From Periplaneta americana (lineage: Eukaryota; Arthropoda; Insecta; Blattodea; Blattidae): a DNA stretch of 64,000 nucleotides. Positions 1 through 11,600 of this stretch are shown here, one piece after another. A program made the translations under genes and the position numbers. Numbering within the stretch: the first letter of the stretch is position 1; the number at the start of each line of letters is the position of its first letter. Location of the stretch: assembly GCF_040183065.1 (NCBI RefSeq), contig NC_091119.1:198198543-198262542 (forward strand). The letters are read 5' to 3'. The notes below the pieces were generated by a model. It saw only the letters and a list, made by a program, of their open reading frames with translations. It was not told where the DNA came from and searched no databases.

Positions 1-2
1 TT

Positions 3-80
3 CATGCCCGAGCACAACAGTGCATTGAAGCAGAAGGAGGTACCTTTGAAAATGTGCGAAATATCGACCCCGACTTCTAG
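3..80 (+). pseudogene. C-terminal remnant of a mariner-like transposase
   Basis: This is an open frame of 25 codons ending in TAG at 78-80 and truncated by the window edge. It contains RAQQCIEAEGGTFENV, which resembles the last residues of insect mariner-type (DUF4817-group) transposases, whose C-termini have an R-x2-CI-x3-G-x2-F pattern. No splice acceptor precedes it, so it is not read as a host exon. Family assignment is from recalled pattern only. It could be the end of an element whose body lies before the window. Confidence 0.5.
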
Positions 81-1075
81 AATATTAGGTATGTATGCAT
101 ACGTGAATATAAACTTTAAATTTGTCTGTTATCTGTCTCTAAATGCGAGTTAGTACAATGGAATCTCAGAAGTTTTTGTGAAATCAAAGAGCCATATCTC
201 CGTAACCGTTCGAAAACGGACCTATATTCATATGAACTTTTTCACTCAGAATGACTTTAGAATTCACATCCTAAATTTTTTACCTTTTCTCGTGAATCGC
301 CATGTATATTTACTTGTACTTCGTATTACATCATTGCCACTTTTGTTAACGAAGCAGAATCATTTCCTGGCTCAATGTTATTTGCTTCACAAAATGAACT
401 GCGGTATCCATAATTGCATAATACATTTTTTTGTATAAATCGAAGTTTTATATATGGCGAGTAAAACTGAAGAATAATGATTAGAAACACATATTTGAAT
501 AGATAAAAGTATATTTAATTTAATATTCATAGACTACTAAGAAGAGGTATTAATCCTGTGAGATTGCACGTGTACAAATGCTCAGAGTGTAAGAATATAT
601 AAAGTATTTATATTTTTTTTTTCACTCAACTCATTCAATAAGTCGAAATTATGTACGAACTTTTTGATCGTCTCTGATTCAGAGTTACATCCATTAATGT
701 AAACCGTTGCCAGTTTCAGTGGGTTCAGTGGCCTGTATCTTGGAAAGCTATAAAGGTACAAAAACCCAAATTTGTTTGTAGTTTTATTTCATGTTGTGGT
801 ATGATATGTTACGAAGGTTATGCAGCCCCAAATTGATTTCGTATAGACTATTTATTAGAAAGTCATGGTGTTATTTTTGTATCAGAAACCCATTGTTGTG
901 GCTTGTGATTGGTTTGTTATTAGACGAAGTTGTCTCGATTAAGCGGTATATTAATTTTAAAATTATTTTATGTACTTTTAAGTCTTAAATATTACATGAG
1001 TTAACAATTCCACACTAATGTTGATGATCTCGAGTTAGCCGTCCATATCACGATTGTGTTTTATTTAAATTAGTG
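81..1075. other. Intronic DNA, no feature recognised
   Basis: AT-rich sequence inside the Khc-73 locus. The short open frames show no codon structure or known motif. The stretch near 190-260 reads like transposon terminal sequence but could not be delimited. Confidence 0.5.
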
Positions 1076-1155
1076 AATTATGTTTTATTTAATGACGCTC
1101 GCAACTGCCGAGGTTATGTCAACATTGCCGGTGTGCCTGAATTTTGTCCTGCAGG

Positions 1156-1307
1156 CAGTGGCGGCTCGTGATAAAATATTATGTGTGTTCACAATTTTGT
1201 GTTCCAAAATCGAAGAGAATTTGAAATCGTACGTTTTTAGCCTAATATGAAATGTCATGGTTCCAATGTTTCACTGTCGAAAAAACCGTATATAAATTCA
1301 AAACAAC

Positions 1308-1358
<51 letters not shown>

Positions 1359-2185
1359 AACCTAGTCTTTTTATTTCCAATTTTTCCTGGAAAGCCAGTT
1401 TACCCAGTTCTTTACTCTTCAAAATTACTTGAACAGAGTTCATTGTTTACGTTTGTTAAAAATTAATACATAAAACAATTTACAAAAGCGTGTGTTCAGT
1501 AATATATTGTATTTTGATTCACAGCACACTGATACACTATAGCCTATACCAGTACTGTAATCCCATTTGCATAGATTGATTACTATAAATACATGCCAGT
1601 AAATATTATTCTTAAATAATATACACCACCATACAGATATTTAAATTCATACCACCATCACATTCAGCCAGCACGTCTTTGAAGCCAAACTATGCTATAT
1701 GCCGACACTGAAGTATAGTAATTCACAAACTACACTCTCAAAGCAGCACTGTACACACATCCACATAAAGTAAACGTTCCGACTGTGAGATGCTGACACC
1801 TGCAGGCTAAAATACATACCTATTAAATTTTCTCCTCGAGATATAGCACGTAAACGATAGGCATCGATGCACCTGACATCTGTAGGATAGATTCACTGTT
1901 CACTTAACGCTTTGTACTCTGGACGAGTCATAAGTGGCCAGCGAAAGACAATTTTCTCCCGTGCATGCGTGAAATTTCTGTAACCTTCTTGAAAAGAGCA
2001 CGGCTTGTACGTGAACGGATGTTGCCAAGTTTACATAAGACGTTTATGCAAGGTGCGGGAAGTTTAAAATACTCGATCCTGATATTATACATCCCCACTA
2101 CGCCAATACGGTATTAAATAATAAAACTAGTCGTGCATTAATGGAAACAAGGTGTTCACGTGCTCTAATTGACGCACCGCCACTG
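1156..2185. mobile_element. Non-autonomous hAT element, 1030 bp, inserted in a SINE
   Basis: The ends are CAGTGGCGGCTCGTG at 1156 and its imperfect inverse GACGCACCGCCACTG ending at 2185. They are flanked by a perfect 8-bp duplication CCTGCAGG at 1148-1155 and 2186-2193. An 8-bp TSD with CAG...CTG ends is the hAT signature. There is no transposase coding, so it must have moved in trans. A sibling copy lies at 32714-33956 and shares the terminal sequence. Confidence 0.9.
1311..1356. repeat. (AAT)n microsatellite
   Basis: About 15 uninterrupted AAT/ATA triplets inside the hAT element at 1156-2185. Confidence 0.95.
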
Positions 2186-2305
2186 CCTGCAGGAATTCTT
2201 TTACATGCTGTCGCACACTTAAGTGCCATCGACCTGGGCTGGGATCGAACCCGCAACTTCGAGCACAGAAGGCCAACATTCTACCGACAGCATTACCCAG
2301 GCCGG

Positions 2306-3141
2306 CTATTTAATTTTAAGGACATAATTTGTTGTTAAGTGCAGTATAGGAAAGCCGCATCTTATATGCCAGAGGACTTGTGTCACTACTAATATCGAAT
2401 TCGCTATAACTTGAGATGGTGATTTTTAGTATCTCAAAATTAAACGTCGACAGGCCAGCCATCTGCCAGAGAAATTCTGGGTGACTGTGCTTCCCTCTGT
2501 AGAGAGAGAAGAGCATTAGAGGCAACCGTTGAAGAGTAGAAAAGTCTTTAAAAATTAAACATTTAGCATTTTGTAGAATGTATGATTTAGCATTTTGATG
2601 CATTTTTTTAAAAGAAGCTCCTTTTTAGATTTGTGTAGATAATTGAGCCATAATAAATTCCAGGACTACTTAGAGATTTTAAGTTGTACATATTAGTAGG
2701 ATATATGAACATTTATAAACAATCCACCCCTGAATTCTTCTTAATGTCGTGAGCAGTATGGCCTTGGTAAAACACATGTCCTTCAACGAAATTATTCATA
2801 CTTGCATAACAGAAATATTATACCTTCTTAAAAACCAGTATGAGAAATTTATAATTTCGCATCTAAATGTCAAAATTGACTTACTTGCATTTATTGTACA
2901 AAAACTTACAAAATTCTCAAATTTTAGTTGATTTATCATTTTTAGCGGACTCAAATCAAGAAATAAATGGCAAAATTTAGTATAGAAAATGAAAATGTAC
3001 TGATTTATTATTTAGAAAACAGTTCGTATATATCACTGTTGCGAAAAATCACCATCTCCTAATTATACAATGTTCTCGATCATATAAAATAAAATCTTCA
3101 AATTGTCACAATTTTCTAAACATTTAAAGACATACATAATA
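2306..3141. other. Intronic DNA, nothing recognised
   Basis: No exon with paired splice sites, transposon end or repeat could be supported here. Confidence 0.5.
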
Positions 3142-3143
3142 TA

Positions 3144-4046
3144 CAGGGCTATTCAAAAAGAAGAAGCAGATTTCAAATATTTATTTCATCTAAACTACAA
3201 AAGATAGAAACGCAATTCCAACGTTCCTGGACAGACGAAAGTTTAAATTTTGAACAGTCTAGGTAGAAGTTCCAATCACGGCCGCATTGGCGCTGTTGCT
3301 TGTCATGCGTGGCCGCATTGGCGCTGTTGATTGTCTGTAGTAAAATGGCGACACAACAGGAAAAAGCATTTTGTGTGCTGCAATTAGCAAAACTAGAGTC
3401 CATTATTGAACTTCAACATTTTTTTTCGCCGTCAGTTTAATAAACAACCACCTCGTCATAAGCAGATTTAGGCTGCATCTGCAAACAGAAAAGCACGGGA
3501 CGTCCACGCACATCAAATGAAAATGTCGAGCATATTCGTACAGTTTAGGAAAAGAGCCCAAAAAAATCCACAACACGAGCAGGCAGAGAACTGAACATTC
3601 CTCAATTTGAAGATGATTCAGATGACTTCATCTTCATGCAAGATGGTGCCCCGCCTCATTTCTCTAACCACGTCCGACGTTACCTGAATGATACTATTCC
3701 AGGATGTTGGATTGGAAGAGGAGGAGAAGAAGATCAACTTCATTGCTGGTGGCCTTCCAGGTCTCCAGACCTCACTCCTTGTGATTTTTATCTGTGGGGT
3801 TACGTAAAAAACCGTTGTTTTTATCCCCCCTATGCCTGACATTGGCCTTAACACTGCAATCAACAGCGCCAATGCGGCCGCGCATGACAAGCAACAGCGC
3901 CAATGTGGCCGTGATTGGAACTTCTACCCAGACTGTTCAAAATTTAAACTTTCGTCTGTCCAGGAACGTTGGAATTGTGTTTCTATCTTTTGTAGTTTGG
4001 AAGAAATAAGTATTTGAAATCTGCTCCTTCTTTTTGAATAGCCCTC
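3144..4046 (+). mobile_element. Internally deleted mariner-like element with ~190-bp inverted repeats
   Basis: The ends AGGGCTATTCAAAAAGAAG (from 3145) and its inverse (to 4045) are flanked by TA at 3142-3143 and 4047-4048. The terminal inverted repeats run about 190 bp each. Within each, a GGCCGCATTGGCGCTGTTG-type motif is directly repeated. The interior is a deleted transposase gene on the plus strand. Long terminal repeats and a TA target identify a Tc1/mariner-superfamily element. Confidence 0.88.
3345..3838 (+). pseudogene. Deleted and frameshifted mariner-type transposase
   Basis: The ATG at 3345 opens MATQQEKAFCVLQLAKLES, an N-terminal helix-turn-helix start. After frame breaks and a deletion the frame resumes at 3636 with MQDGAPPHF and then WPSRSPDLTPCDFYLWGYVK. 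The QDGAPPHF block carries the second catalytic Asp of the DDE/D triad, and SPDLTPCDF is the third block. The first catalytic block and most of the middle are missing, so no active enzyme is encoded. Confidence 0.88.
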
Positions 4047-4048
4047 TA

Positions 4049-5967
4049 TTTAGTACAATTGGATTTATGGCTGAGAACAAACACATGTTACAGAAACAGT
4101 AATTTCGAAATTCGTGCGGAAAAAAGTAATTTGAATACATTATTAAATTTGCTTTGTAGTCGTTTTTGACACTGTTACTTTGTTTAGGTAATATATTCAT
4201 TGTCAGTGATTATCATCAAAACATTTCTCCAAGTCGAAGACATTAATTATATTTCATTGTTTATTCTAGTATATTTAAAACCGTGAATGTATAGCATTTT
4301 GTGCCAGATTTACAAAACATATATAAAAGTACAAATGGAGAAACAGAAGAGATTTGCAAGATACACCACATGAATCCGGAAACAACATTTTTGCCGCACA
4401 TATACTAAAAAAAAAAAATTCTTAAATCTCATCGTTATATTTGTGCTTGCTGGGAAAAAGTTTGGTATTACGTGGAAAATTAATTTAGACAATTCTGAGA
4501 GTGCATGAACATAGAATTTCATATAATTTGACTTCATTGTTCCTTGCCTTATTTAATTTAATAACGCAGTCTTCAAACACGTGATTAATTAGTGAGTACG
4601 AAAATATTTTGACATGTTTATTTCTTTAATGTCTTATTATTTGTATAACTGTTGTTTAAGAAATGTAAATGTTAGCCTGAATACTGTGTCTCAAGCCTGT
4701 TAGCAAAACCTGTCAATGTTTTACTTACGAGTGTTAATTCTTTCCTATCTTCTTCTAGAAGACTTAAAACAAAGGAACTCTACGAGAAAATTCCAGTGGC
4801 AGAAGACTTCTAACAGAAATCAGAAAAGGATTGACACTCTGTAGTGTATTTTGGTTTTCATATATATCTGTATTGACATAAATAACCATCGTTGTACTTA
4901 TCCTTACTGTTTACAGATATAATGAAGATTAAAAGTAAGATATTACAACATAATCATAAGAAATTCATATGCGTGTAAACACCAATAGCATTTTGATTTA
5001 GTTGTAATATTGTCACCTGATATTGTTATTGGCAGCTCGCTGGATTGATTTGAAAACCTGCCCTCATTTAAATTACCACGCACATCACTAGTGACTTCTG
5101 CTTAAATAAACTTTCATCTTCAAACTGTGTTTAACACAGTGTAAATAATTATTATATGACCAAAGGAACTCGTTAAAGCTATTCAGAGCTCCTGCGAATA
5201 GTTTTGTGTCATCTCAATTAATATTTTGTCATTTATCTTTTCTGTAAGTTCCCTGCCAGTTTTATCTTTATCCAGCACTGTTCCATAACACTGATTCTAT
5301 TTTTACAGTGGTTTCCAAATTCCCCATAACTTTCTTTCCATATACTGAAATTTTGTTTCTTCTTTGTTCCAGCTTTTGCACTTTCTTTGCATTCTTTTTT
5401 GGCCATTTATGGTTCTCTTCTAATTAATTATCAAGCAATTTGCACAAAAAATGAGGGAATGTTTTCCAGTCTTTGGAAACCACTGTTCACTCTGGTGCAT
5501 GTAGTTTTTCGTGGAATTGATATTGTAACAAATTAAAAAATTTACAGCAATGCACAATATTTAATGCATGAAATGATTTTTAATGTAGGACCACTAATGT
5601 ATTACTAAGTACTAAGGGCTAGAAGGCAGGAAGAGTTTAGAAATAATAATTTCAATTACCGGTAATGTTTATTATGAGGTACTTTGAGAAACTTCTTCGA
5701 AAGCCTTTCAGATTCAAGCCTCCAGAATTTTTTAATTCTTCTCATTAATATGAATCATTATTAAGGACAGGGAAGAGGAAATACAAACGTGTACAAATGT
5801 TTCACACAACGTCTTTAACTGAAATAAATACAGTTTGACGTAAAGATGCGTCTAATTCCCATGATAATAATGTACTGGTAATCAATTCAATAAAATGTCC
5901 TCATTCCAAACATTTGAAGAGTTGAGAATGAGATAGTCAAAAAGCCACACTTTTAACAAAAATTATT
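4049..5967. other. Intronic DNA, no supported gene
   Basis: AT-rich. A peptide-like frame after an AG at 4758 stops within 20 codons and is not accepted as an exon. No transposon ends were recognised. Confidence 0.45.
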
Positions 5968-6607
5968 TTATGCTCGACCATGCCGAAATGTAGTAATTAT
6001 ACACCTGGTAGTAGCCCTTTAATGCACCTCATTAAAGTACACCTATTCATTATAGTTCAGTTGTTCAGCCAATGAGAAATCACCATTGTAGCATTATAAA
6101 ACCGCAAATATCGGTTCTCGCATATGCAATCGAAAGACAACTAGCGAAACGTCACGGAGGCTGGAAATCCAATACTGTCGCAGAAGGTTATGTTCTGTTA
6201 CTATAATAATTAGCGTTAATTGTAAATAATATTCAAATAAATTCAATTTGTCATCTCGTTTTTCAATTCTAAATCAATTTCCAGGTTATATCAAGATTAA
6301 TGTTCATGTTATTCTCTAGATTATATCAAGGTCAATGACATTCGTTCCTCGGAAAAAATCAATACTTTCGCGTCTGCGCACATCTCACAATTTAGTAGGT
6401 CAGTTCTGCTCTTCACTTAGATAACCATAACATGAATATTTATGAATAATTTCAAGTTATAAATATGGTCGAGCATAAAAAGTCTATGAAACTTGCCTAT
6501 AATGGTAATTAAGACGCTCGTATGAAAATTATGAAACGAGCGCAAGCGAGTTTCATAAACAAACATACTCGCGTCTTAATTACTACCATTATAGGCTCGT
6601 TGCATAA
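5968..6607. mobile_element. 640-bp palindrome-bearing non-autonomous element, copy 1
   Basis: This is nearly identical, in inverted orientation, to 28331-28971. The copy starts TTATGCTCGACCATG and ends CGTTGCATAA. The right quarter (about 6499-6598) is a near-perfect palindrome: arms GCCTATAATGGTA...TACCATTATAGGC enclose a second hairpin with CGAGCGCAAGCGAG. A second inverted pair, TTATGCTCGACCAT and ATGGTCGAGCATAA, lies at 5968 and near 6466-6479. There is no coding capacity. Superfamily unknown; a clear TSD was not found. Confidence 0.8.
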
Positions 6608-7505
6608 TGTATTATTTTGTGCGAGTTAATTTCGTACACATGAAGGGAAAGTTACTAGTACAATATTATAAAAATTACTCAACAAATTATGTAAGTATAC
6701 GCTGAAGAAATTATGATACCGCACCTAATAGCATTGAACTGTAAGCATTTAATACACTCTACTGTAAAATTTTGTCTGTGTGGCTTAGGATTATATCATT
6801 CTTACCCCTTCATTTAAATAGTTTAATCCTTGAAATCGGTTACAAATTACAATATACAATATTAACTAAAAATATCTTTAGTTATAAATTTAAAGCATAT
6901 CTGTTTTGGGTCGAAATTTGTTTGGTAAAATTCAGACAGCAAACAATTTTAAATTGTTCTTGAAAGGTTATATCTGAATTGTGACATGCTTAAATTGATT
7001 AGACACTATTGACATTATCCAAAACAATCAAAAGTACTAGTTTGTTTAATATAATTTTGTTATACAGGGTGATTCTCGAAGTTCTCCCCATATTTATAGA
7101 GGTGATTCCTGAGGTTATTTGGAACAAAAAAACGTAAATTAATGGGATCACATTCATAATTAAGGAATTACAACACATTTTCGAAACACATCAATAGCTC
7201 CTTGAGAAACATACATTAACAGCTTTTCTCTCTATGAGTAAGTGCTGCAAACTTTAGGGAAGCAAAAAGTACCTATTACCCAGACAAGACCACTTACATT
7301 CAATGCCCATAAAACTTGTAAAATACTTTCCTTTTGAAAATAAAACATTAAAATATTTAAATTTAGAGCCTTTTCTATATCTATGTATTACACTAATAAT
7401 AAACAAATGTTTATGAAAAAGACTTCTTCGTTGGAATTTTCACTTTGCCCTTAACGGCGAGAACTATAAAAAAGAAACAGTGTCATCTATGTTGTCTGTG
7501 TGATG
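6608..7505. other. Intronic DNA with a solitary mariner-type end near 7064
   Basis: The sequence ACAGGGTGATTCTCGAAG at about 7064-7081, after TA, looks like the terminal repeat of an insect mariner-group element. The opposite end was not found. The remainder holds nothing recognised. Confidence 0.45.
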
Positions 7506-7521
7506 TAAATACAATATTTTA

Positions 7522-7864
7522 ATAATCCGTGGCACTACAGCCCACGAAGGGCCAAGATCGACCAGCCGGCTGCTGGCCTCGCGGCTACATGCCGAAGCAG
7601 AGGTGGACGATCATCCAACCAGAATGGAGGTATCGTGTGGTTAGCACGATGAGCCCCCCAGCCGTTATAGCTGATTTGCGTAACTGGATTTCGCTACCTA
7701 TTGTAGCTCCCCAAGTGCATCACGATGCTGGGTGGACACCAGTCCCATACACTGGCCGAAATTTCATGAGAAAATTTCTTCCCCCATTAGGACTCAAACC
7801 AGCGCGCATTCCATAACGTGAGTCCCAGGCAGGATGCTTTAGACCACGACGCCACGGCGCGAGA
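7522..7864 (-). mobile_element. SINE family D, full-length, minus strand
   Basis: The copy is flanked by a perfect 16-bp duplication TAAATACAATATTTTA (7506-7521 and 7865-7880). On the minus strand the head reads GTGGCGTCGTGGTCTAAAG (A-box-like) and then GGTTTGAGTCC (B box), so it is tRNA-derived. The 3' tail GGGCTGTAGTGCCACGGAT matches the 3' tail of the LINE at 11063-11718, which suggests that LINE's RT mobilised it. Confidence 0.92.
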
Positions 7865-8359
7865 TAAATACAATATTTTAGGACTTTTAAAATAAGATTC
7901 TTTAATGTGAGTGGATCAGAAAAAAAAAGGAATAAATAGTCTTACAGGAAAAAGAAAAATGTAAGTCATAAAATATAAGGGAAAAAAATGTAAAGCTTAC
8001 AGGAAAAACGTAAGATCTGGCAACCCTGGCTGGAATGCAAGCCTACGTTTGATATTGATGACCTGTATGTAATAAATGACAGGTGAAGTGAAGCTAATTA
8101 TTTTACAGTAAGCCTATACATGAAGTAAATTTTTGAGGGTACCCTGTCTGTAATTTAATATGGAGAAGTGTCGGCTATTGTTGTGGCATACTATGCTTGT
8201 TAAAATTATTGCCTTAATAGTACTGAAGTTTTTCCTTCCCTGTCAGATTGAATAACTTAATTGGCATGATTGTTTTCTGTGACTAGTACTTAATAGTAGT
8301 GCTCTCAATTAATGCATCAAGTGAGTTAAGACATAACTTGATCTCTGCCCCTCCGACAG

Positions 8360-8607
8360 CATCTCCAAACATAGCGTCCACAAAGTTGGGTCTGCGAATG
8401 ACAACACTGCACGAGGAACAGAGCAGCACTGGCTCTCACTCTGGCCTCGAGATGTCACCACTGCTGCAAGAAGATGATGATGAGCACCATGCGCTGGGAC
8501 TAGTGGCAAGTGGGAAATCGAGCAGAACTAGTGGCGTCCCCTCTGGCAAAGTGGATGCTGACGGAACTCACAGTGACCCAGAGTTTTCAGAGTTTGAATC
8601 CTATCAG
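8360..8607 (+). CDS. Khc-73: Khc-73 tail exon A
   Basis: The acceptor follows CTGCCCCTCCGACAG and the exon starts with two bases of a split codon. It encodes [12 protein letters not shown], acidic QEDDDEHH, and [11 protein letters not shown], ending in phase 0 before GTATGC. This is a low-complexity Ser/Glu-rich linker typical of KIF13 tails. The preceding exon was not found in 1-8359, so the upstream intron is at least 8.3 kb. Confidence 0.9.
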
Positions 8608-11600
8608 GTATGCTTTAACTTATATTTGTTCATCTGTTTGCAGATTTGATTTTGTTTACTTACAGACTGTTTACATACTGGCTTAAAAATCGATAATGTG
8701 TTAAATTGGAAAAATCATATTAAAGAAATTACCCCCAAACTAAATTCAGCTTGTTTTGCTATTAGATCTATGCAAAAGATAGTAAATATCAATACCTTAA
8801 AAACAATATACTTTGCATACTTCCACTCGGTAATGAGTTTTGGAATAATATTCTGGGGAAATTCCACAGATAGTAAGAGTATATTTCTATTACAAAAAAG
8901 AGTAATTAGAATAATAGTAGGTGCCAAATCTAGGGAATCGTGTAGGACTATTTTTAAAAAACTACAAGTAATCCCCATGGCTTGTCAGTATATCTTTTCA
9001 TTAATAATCTTCCTCGTCTGTAATCGTGAAATCTTTGTAACTAATTCAACAGTTCATAGCATAAATACACGTCAAAAAAATGACTTTCATACTCCATCAG
9101 CAAGTCTATCGTGCTATCAAAAAGGAGTGCGTTATATGGCAGTAAAAATTTTTAATAGCCTCCCTATTGATATAAAAATGAAACTCAAAACATAAAATTA
9201 TTTACGGCCAAATTAAAGAAGTACTTAATTTCTCACGCCTTCTATTCTGTAGGTGAATTCATGACATTCAATAACACTTCATGAAATTGATACTAAAACT
9301 TTCTGTTGTACTAGTAGACTATATTGTAAATCTCGTCTGTATATATTTCAACTAGACTGTGACTATAAATTAAGACTTTGTAATAGTTTTAAGTTTTTTT
9401 TTTACTTGTTCCATATTCTAGCTGTAAGCAATGTATGAATACCATGGAATGTTAATAAATACAATACAATACAATACAATACAATAGATCAATGCAATGA
9501 ATTAGAACGAAAGCAAACAACCACATTTCAACTTACAAACAAACAGAAACAGGAATCATGGCAGATATAATATTATTCAGCATTTATACAAGGTGCAGGA
9601 GAAATGATAATACAATTTGAATTTGGCAACATTCTCATATTTTACAAGTGATATTCTTCAAAATATTTTTAGGCATGGTTGGTATGGAGAATTGCTCATA
9701 GAAAATATTGGGAGTTTGTTGTGCAAGCAGTTTTCAAGAACAGTTAGTCATGGAAGCATTTTTAAAAAACAGTTTTGTATGGAAGCACTTCTCAAAATCA
9801 GTTTTCCATTTAAACAACTTTTAAAAATCAGTTATCATGAAGAACCTTATTAAAAGCAGTTTGTCAAAACATTTTTTTCAAAATCAGTTTGCTTTGAAAG
9901 TACTTTTCAAAGTCAATTTGCCATGAAAGCTTAATAGAAAACAGTTTTCCATGGAAGCATTTTTAAAAAACAGTTTGTTACGAAAACATTTTTTTGGAAA
10001 ACAGTTTATTTAGCATGGAAGCTTTTCAAAGAAAAACTTTCAAGGAAACATTTTTTGAAAACCAATTTGTCTTGAAAGCATTTTTCAGAAAGTTTGCCAT
10101 GGCATTATTTCTAGAAAATTGCTTTGAAAGTACTTTTCAAAGTCAATTTGCCATGAAAGCTTTATAGAAAACAGTTTTCCATGGAAGCATTATTAAAAAA
10201 CAGTTTGTTACGAAAACATTTTTATGGAAAACAGTTTATTTAGCATGGAAGCTTTTCAAAGAAAAACTTTCAAGGAAACATTTTTGAAAACCAATTTGTC
10301 TTGAAAGCATTTTTGAGAAAGAGTTTGCCATGGCATTATTTCTAGAAAACATGTCTAGGTTAAAGTTTTATAAAACAATGACATGTATATTTACACAGAA
10401 ATCTTAAAGTAAAATACAGAATGAGATTTCTGAGAAGTACCAAAGGACGCACAAGACTTAACCAACTAAGAAATCAAGAGATAAAGAACGAACTTAACGT
10501 CTATGCCATAAAAGATGAAATAAAAGATTTCCGAGACAAGTGGTTGCAATATATATATAGAATGACAGGTACAAGATTCCCCAGTCCACACCTGTGGAGT
10601 AATGGTTAGTAAGTCTGGCCGTGAAACCAGGTGGCCCGGGTTCGATTCCTGGTCGGGGAAAGTTACCTGGTTGAGGTTTTTTCCGGGGTTTTCCCTCAAC
10701 CCAATATGAGCAAATGCTGGGTAACTTTCGGTGCTGGATCCCGGACTCATTTCACCGGCATTATCACCTTCATCTCATTCAGACGCTAAATAACCTAAGC
10801 TGTTGATAAAGCGTCGTAAAATAATCTACTAAAAAAAGATTCCCCAAATTAGTTCTTGAGTACAAACCAATGAGAGTGAGAAATGTTGGAAGACCCAAAA
10901 AGTGTTGGCGAGATCGGCTGTGAAGTTGGAATAGGCAGATGCCTAATTCATGAAGTGGAGAAGAAGAGGAGATTAATAATGTTTGGGAAGGTGATATTAA
11001 GTCATTTTTTCATATAGGATTAAAAATCTCAAATTTTATTATAAAATAATTAATAACCAAATCATCATCATCCGTAGCGCTACAGCCCGGATCGGGCCTT
11101 GGCTTCCTTAAGATTTCTTCTCCATCGGTCTCGATCTTTAGCCACCGTCCACCAGTTCTTCACTCCAAGCCTCTTAATGTCGTCCATAACACAGTCCATC
11201 CATCGTAGCTTTGGCCTTCCAACTCTTCTTCCTCCAGCAATCCCATATTCCATAACCTTCCTAGGTATTTCACATTCATCCATTCTCTTAACATGCCCTG
11301 CCCATCTCAGACGAGCAATCTTAATAGATGTTATTATATCGGGAGACTCATAAAGCTGGTATAATTCGTTGTTATATCTTATTCTCCAAGTTTCACCATC
11401 CCTTACAGGTTCAAAAATCCTTCGCAATATCTTCCTTTCGAATGTGGCCAATCTAAATTTATCCCTTTCACTAAGAGGCCATGTCTCTGATGCATAGGTC
11501 AACACTGGTTTTATTAGGGTCTTATATAGTCTACATTTTGTGCCACGAGATAGCAATCTTGATTTAACTTGTTTTTGCAGCCCATAATAACACCTATTGG

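Larger units (their letters stand above)
1076..2305 (-). mobile_element. SINE family A copy split by a hAT insertion (1076-1155 and 2186-2305)
   Basis: Read on the minus strand, 2305-2186 followed by 1155-1076 reproduces the tRNA-derived SINE seen intact at 34035-34259: a 5' CGGCCTGG head, a tRNA B-box-like stretch near 2245, then the CCTGCAGG core and a TTAAATAAAACATAA-type tail. The two halves are separated by the hAT element at 1156-2185 and meet exactly at the duplicated CCTGCAGG. Confidence 0.85.

Noticed and set aside
4759-4812. Possible exon after AG at 4758 encoding LKTKELYEKIPVAEDF
   Set aside because: It ends in a stop after fewer than 20 codons, is incompatible with continuation of Khc-73, and has no partner exon on this strand.
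5968-6607. Precise target duplication for the palindrome-bearing element
   Set aside because: ATTATTTT occurs near both ends of copy 1 but not immediately adjacent, and copy 2 shows no comparable duplication.
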